NCBI GenBank assembly: GCA_038496675.1 | Contig: CM076671.1 | Location: 11,789,802-11,853,801 of the forward strand | From: Rachycentron canadum | Lineage: Eukaryota > Chordata > Actinopteri > Carangiformes > Rachycentridae | Length of the DNA stretch: 64,000 bases | Direction: 5' to 3' | Shown: positions 1 to 8,765 of the stretch, piece by piece | How positions within the stretch are numbered: the stretch's first letter is position 1 | How the letters are laid out: every line of letters starts with the position of its first letter | The notes under the pieces: generated by a model | What the model saw: only the letters and a program-made list of their open reading frames with translations | Databases searched by the model: none | What the model was told of the DNA's origin: nothing | Position numbers and translations under genes: made by a program

Positions 1-457
1 ATGACTCTATTTGGCCACTGGGTGGCAGTAAATACTCTGCTTGTTGTCAGTGTTGCTGTAGTTACTGGTACTGGTGCTGGGCGCCTGGTACAACAACCAC
101 TCACTGATCCACCTCCTCGCCTTCATATTCACTGAACCTCTGTGTCCTGGGTTTGGGGATTGGTTCCTTAATGTGTCTTTGTTGGGTGCAGATTGCAGCT
201 TTGAAGCTTTGGAAGTTCAGTGAATTTTTAAGTCCAACACCCACCTGAAAGAAGAATGAACTTTAAAAAACAGGATTTTATGTGTCTCTGGTCAAATGGC
301 TTCAGCCTGTTAGCGCATTGTTATGGAATTCAAAGAATATGAGTTAAAATTTCAGCAGAATATGTTCCTCGTCTTATTTTGAAGTTTAAAACTAAAGATT
401 TTAAGAAAAAAGAGTAAAAGTACCTCTGCTTAAATGACTCAGTTTTAAAAGTCTAAA
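1..457. other. Intergenic, no gene recognised
   Basis: No open frame with coding character, no RNA gene and no clear repeat was seen. The sequence is moderately AT-rich and ends where the tRNA-like tandem repeat begins. Confidence 0.5.
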
Positions 458-840
458 GTCAAAGGCTTGAAAACCAGTTGTTAGTTGTCTGGTCCTGTAG
501 CTCAGGTTGTAAGGTGAGCGGTTAGTGGCTCTGAGGCAATAGGTTCGATTCTCAGGACACTTATTGAATTTTGGCCAATGATCAACATCAAAAGTCAAAG
601 GCTTTAAAACCAGGTGTTAGTTGTCTGGTCCTATAGCTCAGGTTGGTAGGTGAGCGGTTAGTGGCTCTGAGGCAGCGGGTTTGATTCTCAGGACACTTGT
701 TGAATTTTGGCCAATGACCAACATCAAAAGTCAAAGGCTTGAAAACCAGTTGTTGGTTGTCTGGTCCTATAGCTCAGGTTGTAAGGTGAGTGGTTAGTGG
801 TTATGAGGCTGGGGGTTTGACTCCTGACATGGGCAGTAAA
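458..840 (+). repeat. 136-bp tandem repeat with tRNA-like core, three copies
   Basis: The string GTCAAAGGCTT recurs at 458, 594 and 730, an exact period of 136 bases. Each unit contains a tRNA-like core starting GGTCCTRTAGCTCAGGTTG and passing through TTCGATTCTCAGGAC or a variant. GTCCTG at the front can pair with CAGGAC at the end, like an acceptor stem. GCTC and GAGC further in can form a D-stem. The third copy diverges in its second half. It looks like a short tandem array of a tRNA-derived repeat. Confidence 0.65.
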
Positions 841-906
841 TTTTGAAGTCCAACACCTTAAGTGAAGACTTAAAGGCGTCCCCAAAACATGTTTCAGTGT
901 GGCGGT

Positions 907-1142
907 ATTGGTGGCGCAGTGTGTTCCTCTGTGGCTGGGGCGTGAGGTGATTGAAGGATGGCCGGTTCGAATCCGCACTGTTGTGAAAGATTGTCAGAAG
1001 GGCTGTGCGGTAGTCAAAGGATGGCCGGTTCAAATCCCCACTGTTGTGAAAGATTGTCAAAAGGGCCGTGTGGTAGTTAAAGGATGGCTGGTTCAAATCT
1101 GCACTGTTGTGAAAGATTGGCAGAACCAAAGGAGGGGCTACA
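907..1142 (+). repeat. tRNA-like module followed by 63-bp tandem repeat
   Basis: A tRNA-like segment has an A-box-like GTGGCGCAGTG at 911-921 and a perfect B-box-like GGTTCGAATCC at 964-974. From 954 a 63-base unit beginning AAGGATGGC is present three times (954, 1017, 1080). Each unit keeps a B-box-like GGTTC(G/A)AATC, so the B-box half of the module was amplified while the A-box half was not. Confidence 0.6.
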
Positions 1143-1510
1143 CTTAGGGGTGGGGGGCTAAAGGGCCAAGAGGAGGTTTGGGGTTTTTTTTTCTTTTTTG
1201 CTGGTGGGAGAAAAAATCTTCCCCCCACTCCTTCCCACCTGCTCACCCCCCAAGCTCCGCCCCCAGCTCCTCCCCTCAAAAAAAAAAAAAAAAGCCCTCA
1301 CCTCTAACACCCAATTATATACCCTCTCTTCACCCCTCAATTAGGGGTCTACCCTCACTCCCCAATTACATGCTCTCTCACCAGTGATTGGAGTACACTC
1401 AATACTACACCCTCTCCTCACCCCTCAGTGAGGCCTTTCTTTTATTTGAACTCTCTCTTGTGACTTTGACCAAGTCTTTGGTGTTGCCTTTCTTTTATTT
1501 GAACTCTCTC

Positions 1511-1578
1511 TTGGGGTTTGAACCAGTTTCTCTGGCACATCAGTTGTTGACAAACTCACTACGCCACTGAGCATGTAG
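1511..1578 (-). repeat. tRNA-like module (minus)
   Basis: On the minus strand an A-box-like TGGCGTAGTGAG (1555-1566) precedes a B-box-like TGGTTCAAACC (1515-1525). It resembles the module at 3052-3130. It is probably a tRNA-derived repeat rather than a gene. Confidence 0.45.
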
Positions 1579-1647
1579 CACACACCAACCATATCAGCTT
1601 TTAAGATCGGTGAGGACTCAGGTCCATTTAAAAACTCATAGTTTCTG

Positions 1648-1712
1648 GTAAGAATCGAACTCCTGACCTATGGGTCTCTAACCAGCTCTTTATCTGATTG
1701 AGCTCTATGTCT
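1648..1712 (-). repeat. tRNA-like module (minus)
   Basis: The minus strand reads an A-box-like AGAGCTCAATCAG, a D-stem-like GCTC/GAGC pair, and a B-box-like GAGTTCGATTC at 1652-1662. A close relative lies at 1792-1857, and both share GAGCTGGTTAGAGAC in the middle. Confidence 0.45.
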
Positions 1713-1791
1713 AGACACCCTGAAGATGCACCTTCTTCTTTATCTGCCTTAAGGTGAGGCCTCATTGTCACTTAAAAAGTCATTGTCTCTT

Positions 1792-1857
1792 GTAAGAACC
1801 AAACCCACAACCTCCAGGTCTCTAACCAGCTCTCTATCTGATGGAGCTGTATGTCTG
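1792..1857 (-). repeat. tRNA-like module (minus), sister of 1648-1712
   Basis: It shares GAGCTGGTTAGAGAC and the leading AGACATA with the module at 1648-1712. The B-box has decayed to GGGTTTGGTTCTT. The two lie about 145 bases apart in the same orientation, consistent with tandem duplication. Confidence 0.45.
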
Positions 1858-2065
1858 GGGACACATAAAGCTCTTCTGAGAGTATATAGCTCCTTCATCA
1901 TGTGTTGCATTTGAAAATTTTAGATTTTTTTCATTCTGAAGGATTTAAATGACATTGTCAGAATTCCCAACCAAGACTCTACCAGTTCATGGAACCAGAC
2001 ACCCAAAGTCGCTCTTAAAGTCTAGAAGTCTGTGACTTTGAGGACAAGACTTTAAAAATTGTGAC

Positions 2066-2136
2066 TCTTCCAGGAATTGAACTCACATCCTCTAAGTTCC
2101 TAACCAGCGCTCTAACAGCATGAGCTATGTGGTCAG
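2066..2136 (-). repeat. tRNA-like module (minus)
   Basis: On the minus strand TAGCTCATGCTGTTAGAGC (A-box and D-stem like) is followed by GCTGGTTAGG and a B-box-like GAGTTCAATTCC. It is among the better-preserved modules, but the acceptor stem is not convincing. Confidence 0.45.
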
Positions 2137-2610
2137 TTGGCCAGCCGCAATTTTCTAGGGCCTTTGACTCTACACTGGGTCTCAGTGATTCTTTCATGTC
2201 CTCTGAACTACCAGGCCATTCTCCAACTGACCTCAGCCCTTTGTTCACTGACTGACCTGAGCTCTTAGTTCAGATCCTTTGATGCTTTAGGAGCTTCTGA
2301 ATCCATTCATTCTTGAAGAACTCAACCCACGTCCCCAGGACTCTCAGCCGGTCTTCTAACAAGCATTTGGATTTCTTTCTTTGAGCCTTGAATTGTTTAC
2401 TTTGGGGCTTGACCTTCAGCGTTCACAAAGTCTCATAAAATTTCAAGCCATTTTCTGCCTTAGGTCAGACATTTGACTACTATTTCCTAGATCTTTTGAG
2501 TATTTGTATTGGGTATGATAAGATTTGCACTCACATCCTCAGGTGTCCCAATCAGACCTTGAGTCTTTTAGTCCTTTGTGTGAGTGCTTGACTTAAAAAA
2601 AAACAAGTCC

Positions 2611-2684
2611 CCTGGCAAGATTTGAACTCACAGCCTCTGGAATCAGAAGCAGACCTCTAACACCCTCAACCATTTGACTCAAGA
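2611..2684 (-). repeat. tRNA-like module (minus)
   Basis: The minus strand reads GGTTGAGGGTGTTAGAGGTC, then a B-box-like GAGTTCAAATCTT (2617-2629). A more decayed relative lies near 2520-2580. Confidence 0.4.
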
Positions 2685-3051
2685 CACTTGGAAAGGTCTT
2701 TGAGTCTTTTAGTCCTTCATATGGGGGCTGGACCAAAAAAAAAAAAAGGGAGTCCAATGACCTCCTGAAGTACTTGACTCAAGACACTCAGACCTGATAC
2801 TGTACCCTCACTGAGGGGTGGGGTCTCTTCTTCATTGAATCCTCCCACTCTGAACCATTTGACTCAAGACACTTGAGAAGGCTTCATTTCATTTCTCTTT
2901 TGACCTCTCTCAATGCCCAATACTATGCCTTCACCTCACCCCCAAAGTGGGGCCTTCCCTTTGTTTGAACTCTCTCTTCTGATGTGGACATCTCAACACT
3001 ACGCCCTCTCCTCACCCCTCGGTGAGGCCTTTCTTTGATTTGAACTCTCTC

Positions 3052-3130
3052 TGCTGATTTGAACCAGCTTCTCCCAGGGTGGGCGACGCACCAGTCACAG
3101 ACAAACCCACTACACCACCAACCATACTGG
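3052..3130 (-). repeat. tRNA-like module (minus)
   Basis: The minus strand reads TGGTGTAGTGGG (A-box like, 3106-3117) and TGGTTCAAATC (B-box like, near 3056-3066). It resembles the module at 1511-1578, and both follow the duplicated pyrimidine-rich block. Confidence 0.45.
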
Positions 3131-3282
3131 CACTTCCTCTCCATCAGCTTTTAATGGGTTGAACCTGTGTCCTAAAGCTGAAGTTTGAAGTCTGAAGTCT
3201 TGGGTTTGATACCTGAGAGTCCAACATCTAAAGAAAACACTGGGACAGACACATGAAGACTTTTCATCGAGCATTTCAGTCT

Positions 3283-3288
3283 TTTATT
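3283..3288 (-). promoter_or_regulatory. ftcd polyadenylation signal
   Basis: TTTATT on the plus strand is AATAAA on the minus strand, about 100 bases beyond the ftcd stop codon. This gives ftcd a short 3' UTR and places its end just inside the tRNA-like cluster border. Confidence 0.6.
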
Positions 3289-3389
3289 CCAGACACAGTC
3301 TTTAACATTTGGTAACTGGATTTGTTTGGATTAATTCACAATTTAAATCAATCACATTTGTTCCTTGTGGAAGCATCAGCTCCGTCTTC

Positions 3390-4720
3390 TCAGGTTCTTT
3401 GCTCAGCAGCATGGAGGATGGCGGCTGTGCTGTCCTTTGCCTCCTGCAGCAAAGCTGACACTCTTTTCTGAGTCTATAGAACCAGACAGAACCAAGACCA
3501 GATTATTCACAGTTAGACTGGACTCAGAGATAAGACACAGATGAGCACATGAACACACTCACAGCCACTCTAAAGGTGTCGTCTGTGATGTCTTTGAGGT
3601 TGATCATGACGTTGTAGTACGCCCCAAAGACTGCCGTCTCCAACGCTTTAGCCGCCACCTGGAAAACACAGGCATCAGACTCAAGGTGAGCTCAAGTTTT
3701 ATTTTGGTGAATTTCTGCAGGAAGCTGCAGCTCATCTGTCATGGAGCCACAATCACACGTGAGAGTGAACAACTCCAGTTAGTTCATCTCCAGCAGAGCT
3801 TAAACAGGACAGACTCACCTGAGTAGGTAGAAGTGACTGTTTCTCACCTGAGCGTCAGACTTGCAGGCGACGTTTCCATAGTCGATCATTTCTTGAAGAG
3901 ATGGCCAGAGGACGCTGATCCTCTCTGCCAGTGCCAACGGGACGCCCACGGCTCTCTGCAGACCCTCCTGTATCGCAGCTTCTCTCCTGACAGCACACAC
4001 ACACACCAGACACACACCTATCTGTCACCAGAACACACACATCTGTAAAACCACCACACTGCATATGAAGGACCTGGAGCTTCAGACCAGAGAAGACAAA
4101 GGTTTGAAATGATCACCTGTGAATTTCCTCTGTGGTTTTCTTTGGCATTTTCAAAGCTGCCTGCAACACAAAGACACACGAAGACACAATACTATTGAGT
4201 GTTGATAAAAATGAAAACCATGCCTGATTCTCTTCTGTGTGTGACAGGCAGCAGGACTGTGGCAGGGAGACCACCACCCTGGACCAGCGCTGTCATGTCT
4301 TGGTGGTCTTGGTGTCCTGTGGAGGGGTGTGGCCACCTCACCATGTAGGTGTTGAAGGCAGAAGAGTCTGCATCCACCATGTTCAGCAGCTCGTTCATTG
4401 CCTGATGAAATGGAGGAATCAGTCTCCTCATCTCACCGTCCACATTCTCAAACTGCCTCTTCCCGTACGTCATCTGACCCACCATGGCCCCTAGCGCCGC
4501 CCCCTACAGGGTCCATTCACACAACATGGTCACAGAGATATTCACATGTTGAGATGTGTCACACTGTTGTAATCATGGTGTAAAAACTGGTACCAGAGCA
4601 GCAACAGCAGCAGAGACTGATCCTCCTCCAGGCGCCGCTGTCCGAGCTCCGACGCTCTGAACAAACTTCTGCAGAGACAGTGACACCAGTCGTCCGTCCT
4701 CCTGTGACTTCACCATGTAC
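3390..4720 (-). CDS. ftcd: ftcd exons 9-14, linker and cyclodeaminase domain
   Basis: These exons encode residues 323-539. They include APGGGSVSAAVAALGAALG, the signature of the cyclodeaminase/cyclohydrolase family, then MTYGKRQF and VDAD. An Asp in that motif is implicated in cyclodeaminase activity in rat; here it is Asp411. The final exon ends HAAEQRT and stop. No frameshift or internal stop was found, so the gene looks intact. Confidence 0.9.
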
Positions 4721-7387
4721 CTGGCCAGGTGAAGAAGTCAGTGAAACCTTGTCTGTGTGACATCTCTCCGTCCCTGAGGAGTCAGTCAGAAGAAGAACTC
4801 ACTCTATGATCCTCTCCTGTGGGTTGAATGGACCCAGAGAGTCCAGGCCCAGTTTACTCATCACCTGACGACAGAAACACAGACACCTTCAGACCCGAGT
4901 ATCACAAACATCTCCAACTGTTTCCATGGAAACCTGCTCACCAGCCGGACTTTGTGCTCCTCTTCAATGATGAAGAGTCGTTCTCTGGTGATGTAGAAGT
5001 CTGCAGCGTCCAGCAGAGCCTTCAGGGGAATCAGACCCACAATCTGAGAGCCCACCACTGGGAGGTTCAGATCCTGAACACACACACACAATAACATGCA
5101 TCTATATTTCCTACATCACAGTCATGTGACGCTCCGTTTCCCCTGAAACTTGACCCTGTGGCGACCTCTGACCTCAGCATCCCTGCAGATCTCCTGGTAC
5201 ACGGTGTGGATGGGGGTCAGCTCGTAGTCCAGGATGTTGGTGGACACCTGAGCGATGTTGGCCTCATCCAGGTACCAACCCATCCCCTGCACCTTCTTCA
5301 GCAGCCCGGGCTGGTCCAGAGAGAAAGGCCGGATGAGGAACTTTCAGAATTCTCCTGAGACCTGGTCTTAATTTAGAACAAACCAGACTAGACTAAACTA
5401 AACTGAACACCCTTTCTTCCTCTGAACAATTTCATCCTTCTGTTAATCTCCTGGAAGCTGCTGTTGGGACATGATGATGATGATGAAGAGCCCTGACCTG
5501 ATGTCCAGAATACGTGAACAAACCAAACGCTCTGAGCTCTCAGCTGTGATGATGGACTGAAGCTGATGACAGTAACACAAAGACAAACACAACTCCAACA
5601 GACAACTGTCTGATGTTGGACAGAGTCCCAGCATGCACCTGTTCTTTCCCTCGGCCCTGCTCCCTGATGTCCAGGGCAATGCGATGAGCCTGCTCTTTGG
5701 TGGCGATCAGGTTCACATTATAGGCAACGAGGAACTTACGAGCACCGGTGACTGTGGCCCCCCACGACGGTACAAAGACGGCGGGGCCGAAGTCAGGCGC
5801 CCACTCTTCACGTTTCAGCTGTAGTGAAATCATAGGAAGGTTCAGGTGAGTTTAGGAGTGACTGAGACCAATTAGTCATCACATCAGTCATCAATCACCA
5901 CAGGAACAGGAAACACATCTCACCTTCTCAGATAAAGCTTCATACTCTCCAGCCCTGACGGAGGGAAGACTCCTCCTCATCTCTGTCCGGGCTGCCTCGC
6001 CGTAAAGATAAACTGAGGACGAGGAGATTCAACACAGTTAACTTCTGTCTGATTATTAACCTTTTTATTTACGACCCTTATGTGACTGACTGAATATTTT
6101 TATTAGTAATTATTATAAATCTTGAAGCTTTTATTTCTTCACTTGTTACTGTTGAAGGTTCTAAGAACTAAACCTGTTATAATAAATACATGAAAAACTT
6201 TTATTAATTTTCAAATTAAAAATTAAAATCATTTATTTGATAATATGGGGTTTTTATTTCTACATTTCTTCCTTTTTTATTTTATTTATCTGTTAAACTG
6301 GCAGCTTTCTGACAGTCATGATGTTAGATCTCTTAAAGACCATGAGGCTGTGATACTGAGGTCAAGTGACCCTGAATGAGATGCTTCATACATCAGCTGT
6401 GCTCTCACCGGGCACGTGTAGCATCTCTGCCAGTTTCTGTCCGAACAGGTTGGCACATTGGACGCAGTCGTCCATGGTGGCGTTCTGGACTGGGATGAAG
6501 GGGCAGACGTCGAGGGCTCCGGTCCGAGGGTGCTCACCTGGACAGGTAATACACATGTCAGACATCTTTTCTGGTATGATGTACCCCCCCCCCCCCCCGT
6601 AATGCCCCACAGACCTGAGTGTTTGCTCATGTCGATGAGGTCAAAGGCCTGGTGGGCGGCGTTCAGCGCCCCCTCCACCACGGCCTCAGGAGAGCCCACG
6701 AAGGTGTACACGGTCCGGTTGGTGGAGGCCCCGGGGTCCACGTCCAGGAGGCTGCAGCCTGAGGTGCTGGAGATGGCGGCTGAGATGGCATCAATCACCT
6801 AAGACACAGGAAACAGGAGGAGTCTGAACCTGTTGCTGTTGGATTGTTGGGTGGGAGAGGGGGGGTGATGCCCCCCTCCCAGGGTTAAGTGTAAAGGCTG
6901 CAGTGAGTTGTCTAAAGAGTCTGTCACGCCTGTGTTTAATTATTGGACAAACCTGCTGGTCAAGCAGTTCAACGGGCAAAGGTCAGTCAGTAAAAACAGG
7001 TCCAGGTCTAACTAAGGGACTAACAGAGTCTTCTCTGGATCAGGAGCCTCACAGAATCTGAACTCAAGGTCCACTTCAATCACAGAGTCCTCATCAGGGA
7101 TCGAGACTAGCTCCAGTCCTCTGACATGCTCCTGTGGCTCTGAGGTCATGAGCTGAAGAACAAGATAAAACCTGAGTCCTGAAGTTTTCCTCTGGCTCCA
7201 TGACCTTAGATCTCAGACCTCAGGCAACACACACCAGACCATCAGACCATCAGACCTGGACAATCTGATCTCAGACCAGACCTCAGTGATTCATAGTGAG
7301 ACAAACAAAGAGCAACTGAATCTCAACACTGACCTTTTTGTCTCGACCCTCAGAGAAATTGGGGACACACTCCACCAGCTGAGCCAT
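3390..7387 (-). CDS. ftcd: Formimidoyltransferase-cyclodeaminase
   Basis: Bifunctional folate enzyme of histidine breakdown. It moves the formimino group of formiminoglutamate to tetrahydrofolate, then cyclises it to methenyl-THF with release of ammonia. Coding exons in transcript order are 7387-7334, 6798-6615, 6537-6409, 6012-5924, 5818-5639, 5310-5173, 5073-4942, 4864-4803, 4720-4594, 4503-4342, 4160-4117, 3986-3848, 3658-3563 and 3473-3390. They sum to 1620 bases, giving 539 residues and a stop (human about 541). All introns are GT-AG and all phases agree. The protein starts MAQLVECVPNFSEG and closely follows the human protein throughout. The catalytic His of the transferase domain is at position 82 (EHPRTGALDV). 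The linker and cyclodeaminase domain begin near residue 325, with APGGGS near 350 and VDAD at 408-411. Acts in the cytosol and at the Golgi, mainly in liver. It is divergent from adgrg7. Confidence 0.96.
5639..7387 (-). CDS. ftcd: ftcd exons 1-5, transferase N- and central subdomains
   Basis: These five exons encode residues 1-212. The N-terminal subdomain holds His82, the general base in known FTCD structures, inside GEHPRTGALDVCPFIPV. The central subdomain contains WAPDFGP and PSWGATVTGARKFLVAYN, which bind folate in the family. Exon 1 is 54 bases in phase 0. Its acceptor (CTGCAG) sits five bases before the ATG, which implies at least one noncoding 5' exon upstream. A C-run at about 6583-6598 lies in intron 2. 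Confidence 0.9.
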
Positions 7388-7919
7388 GTTGTCTGCAGAT
7401 TGTGGATGAGCTCAGTCTGCAGGTCCAGCTCAGCCCCTAAACCCTCCACCCCACACACAGAGTCCACAGGCTTCAATCATTAACAGCTCTGCACCAATGA
7501 TTACCACAGACTCCTCTGAGCAAACAGGAAGAGATCCCACTGCTGCCCCCAGTAACAGTGTCAACAATAACAACACAACTGTTGGTCAGTAGCTGTGGTT
7601 AAATATTGATTATTGATGAAACATTCCTCACACACATATCTGTAGCTGCGACCCTCACTCATGTTGACAAGAATCTATTGTTCCTCACAAACAAACACTC
7701 TTCTTTGGTGGGAAAGGTCAGAGGTCAGAGTCCGACAGATCAGTGTATAAAATAATAACTGAATTAAAGCTGACTCTCGTCACCTATTTTGGCTGTTGAT
7801 GTTCACACTGTGTTTCTGTTTGAATCAGGTGTTTCAGGTTGATCTGCTTTAATAACGACAAACCTGGATCCAGATGCAGAGTCTGGATGAGTCAGGATGT
7901 TGTTACCTTTGGATCTCAC

Positions 7920-8012
7920 CTGGATGACACTGACACCTCGGTGAGTCTGCTCCTCCAGCTGAATGATCAGCTGCTCGATCAGCTGCTCTGACATGTTGCC
8001 GCCTACTGTTTC
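7920..8012 (-). other. Exon-like segment upstream of ftcd
   Basis: On the minus strand a segment is bounded by TTCTGACCAG (acceptor) and CATCCAG followed by GTGAGATCC (donor). It contains ATG with an open frame beginning MSEQLIEQLIIQLEEQ. If joined to the ftcd acceptor at 7392, this frame would overlap the ftcd start out of frame, acting as an upstream ORF. It could be a 5' UTR exon of ftcd or the start of a different small gene; I do not recognise the peptide. Confidence 0.35.
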
Positions 8013-8084
8013 CTGGTCAGAAGATATTTTACATCGTTGATTGTGGTTCTGGTGAAACTCCTTTGGCCTCACGCCTCCTCTCAC

Positions 8085-8155
8085 CTGACTGGTTCAAGCT
8101 GTTAGTCTTGTGGAGTAAACTCTTCCTGCTGCAGTGTCACTGTATCACTGTACGT
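8085..8155 (-). other. Exon-like segment, probably 5' UTR
   Basis: The minus strand shows CTGTTTACAG (acceptor), 71 bases, then CAGTCAG followed by GTGAGAGG (donor). One frame is open but stops before the donor, so a noncoding 5' exon is the simplest reading. It lies immediately upstream of the exon-like segment at 7920-8012 with only a short intron between. Confidence 0.3.
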
Positions 8156-8765
8156 CTGTAAACAGGGAGAAAAAAAAATGTCATTTATCTGGAGCAAACA
8201 GAGGAAACCAGGTGTGGACATGAACCAGTAACATCCACGGATGATTGTTTCCTTTCTGACTTTAGAATAATAATAATAATAACAGTTATTTCCTGTTAAT
8301 CTTTCTTCCTCCCTTTCAAGATGAGGCTTCAGAGAAGAGGGAAATGAAAGTGAAGACACCTGAGGAAGTGGTTTCACCTGATGTTTCCACACTTTTTATT
8401 TCTTTAGTTATCACAGTACCAGGTTTCAGTCAATGACTTGTGGCTGTTTTTCCTCGTGTGGCCCCCAATCAATTCATCAATCTTTATTAAATATCACCTT
8501 TCACTGCTAAATGTAGTTCAAAGACTTTATCTGTGACTTCAAGATAGAAGAGGAAACAGCTGCAGATGAAAAGGTGCAAAAACATGAAATGTGATGGTCA
8601 TTTCTTGCAGTGTGGAGACAAACAGCTAATAAAAAACTTTTATGATTTGATGGTGCAGCTGTTTACGACACTTACTCCAGTGACGCTGAGATCAACAACA
8701 ACATTGAAGGTTTGATAAACGGGTGACTGCACATCAACATCTCTAAACTGCGGCCGTTCATCAAG

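Larger units (their letters stand above)
454..3200. repeat. Cluster of decayed tRNA-like modules
   Basis: Over about 2.7 kb there are at least nine segments that carry an A-box-like string (TAGCTCA or TGGCGCAGT type) followed 30-50 bases later by a B-box-like string (GGTTCAAAT or GTTCGATTC type). Those before 1.15 kb read on the plus strand; those from 1.5 kb on read on the minus strand. They differ from one another, so they are not copies of a single tRNA. A pyrimidine-rich block beginning near 1406 recurs near 3008, and both copies lead into a similar minus-strand tRNA-like segment. The seen facts are the box motifs and duplications. A tRNA-derived SINE or satellite-like origin is inferred. 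No module folds as a clean cloverleaf by eye, so functional tRNA genes are not claimed. Confidence 0.6.
7388..8765. other. Divergent intergenic region between ftcd and adgrg7
   Basis: The two start codons are 1.4 kb apart on opposite strands. The interval holds two minus-strand exon-like segments (7920-8012 and 8085-8155, listed separately) and an (AAT)n run near 8264-8282. No TATA box was confidently assigned to either gene. Confidence 0.5.

Noticed and set aside
454..3200. Functional tRNA genes
   Set aside because: No module shows a complete cloverleaf with a clear anticodon and no flanking Pol III T-run was convincing; tRNA-derived repeats fit better.
6316..6798. 160-codon single frame as a separate gene
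   Set aside because: It is ftcd exon 2 read through into intron and exon 3 in the wrong frame.
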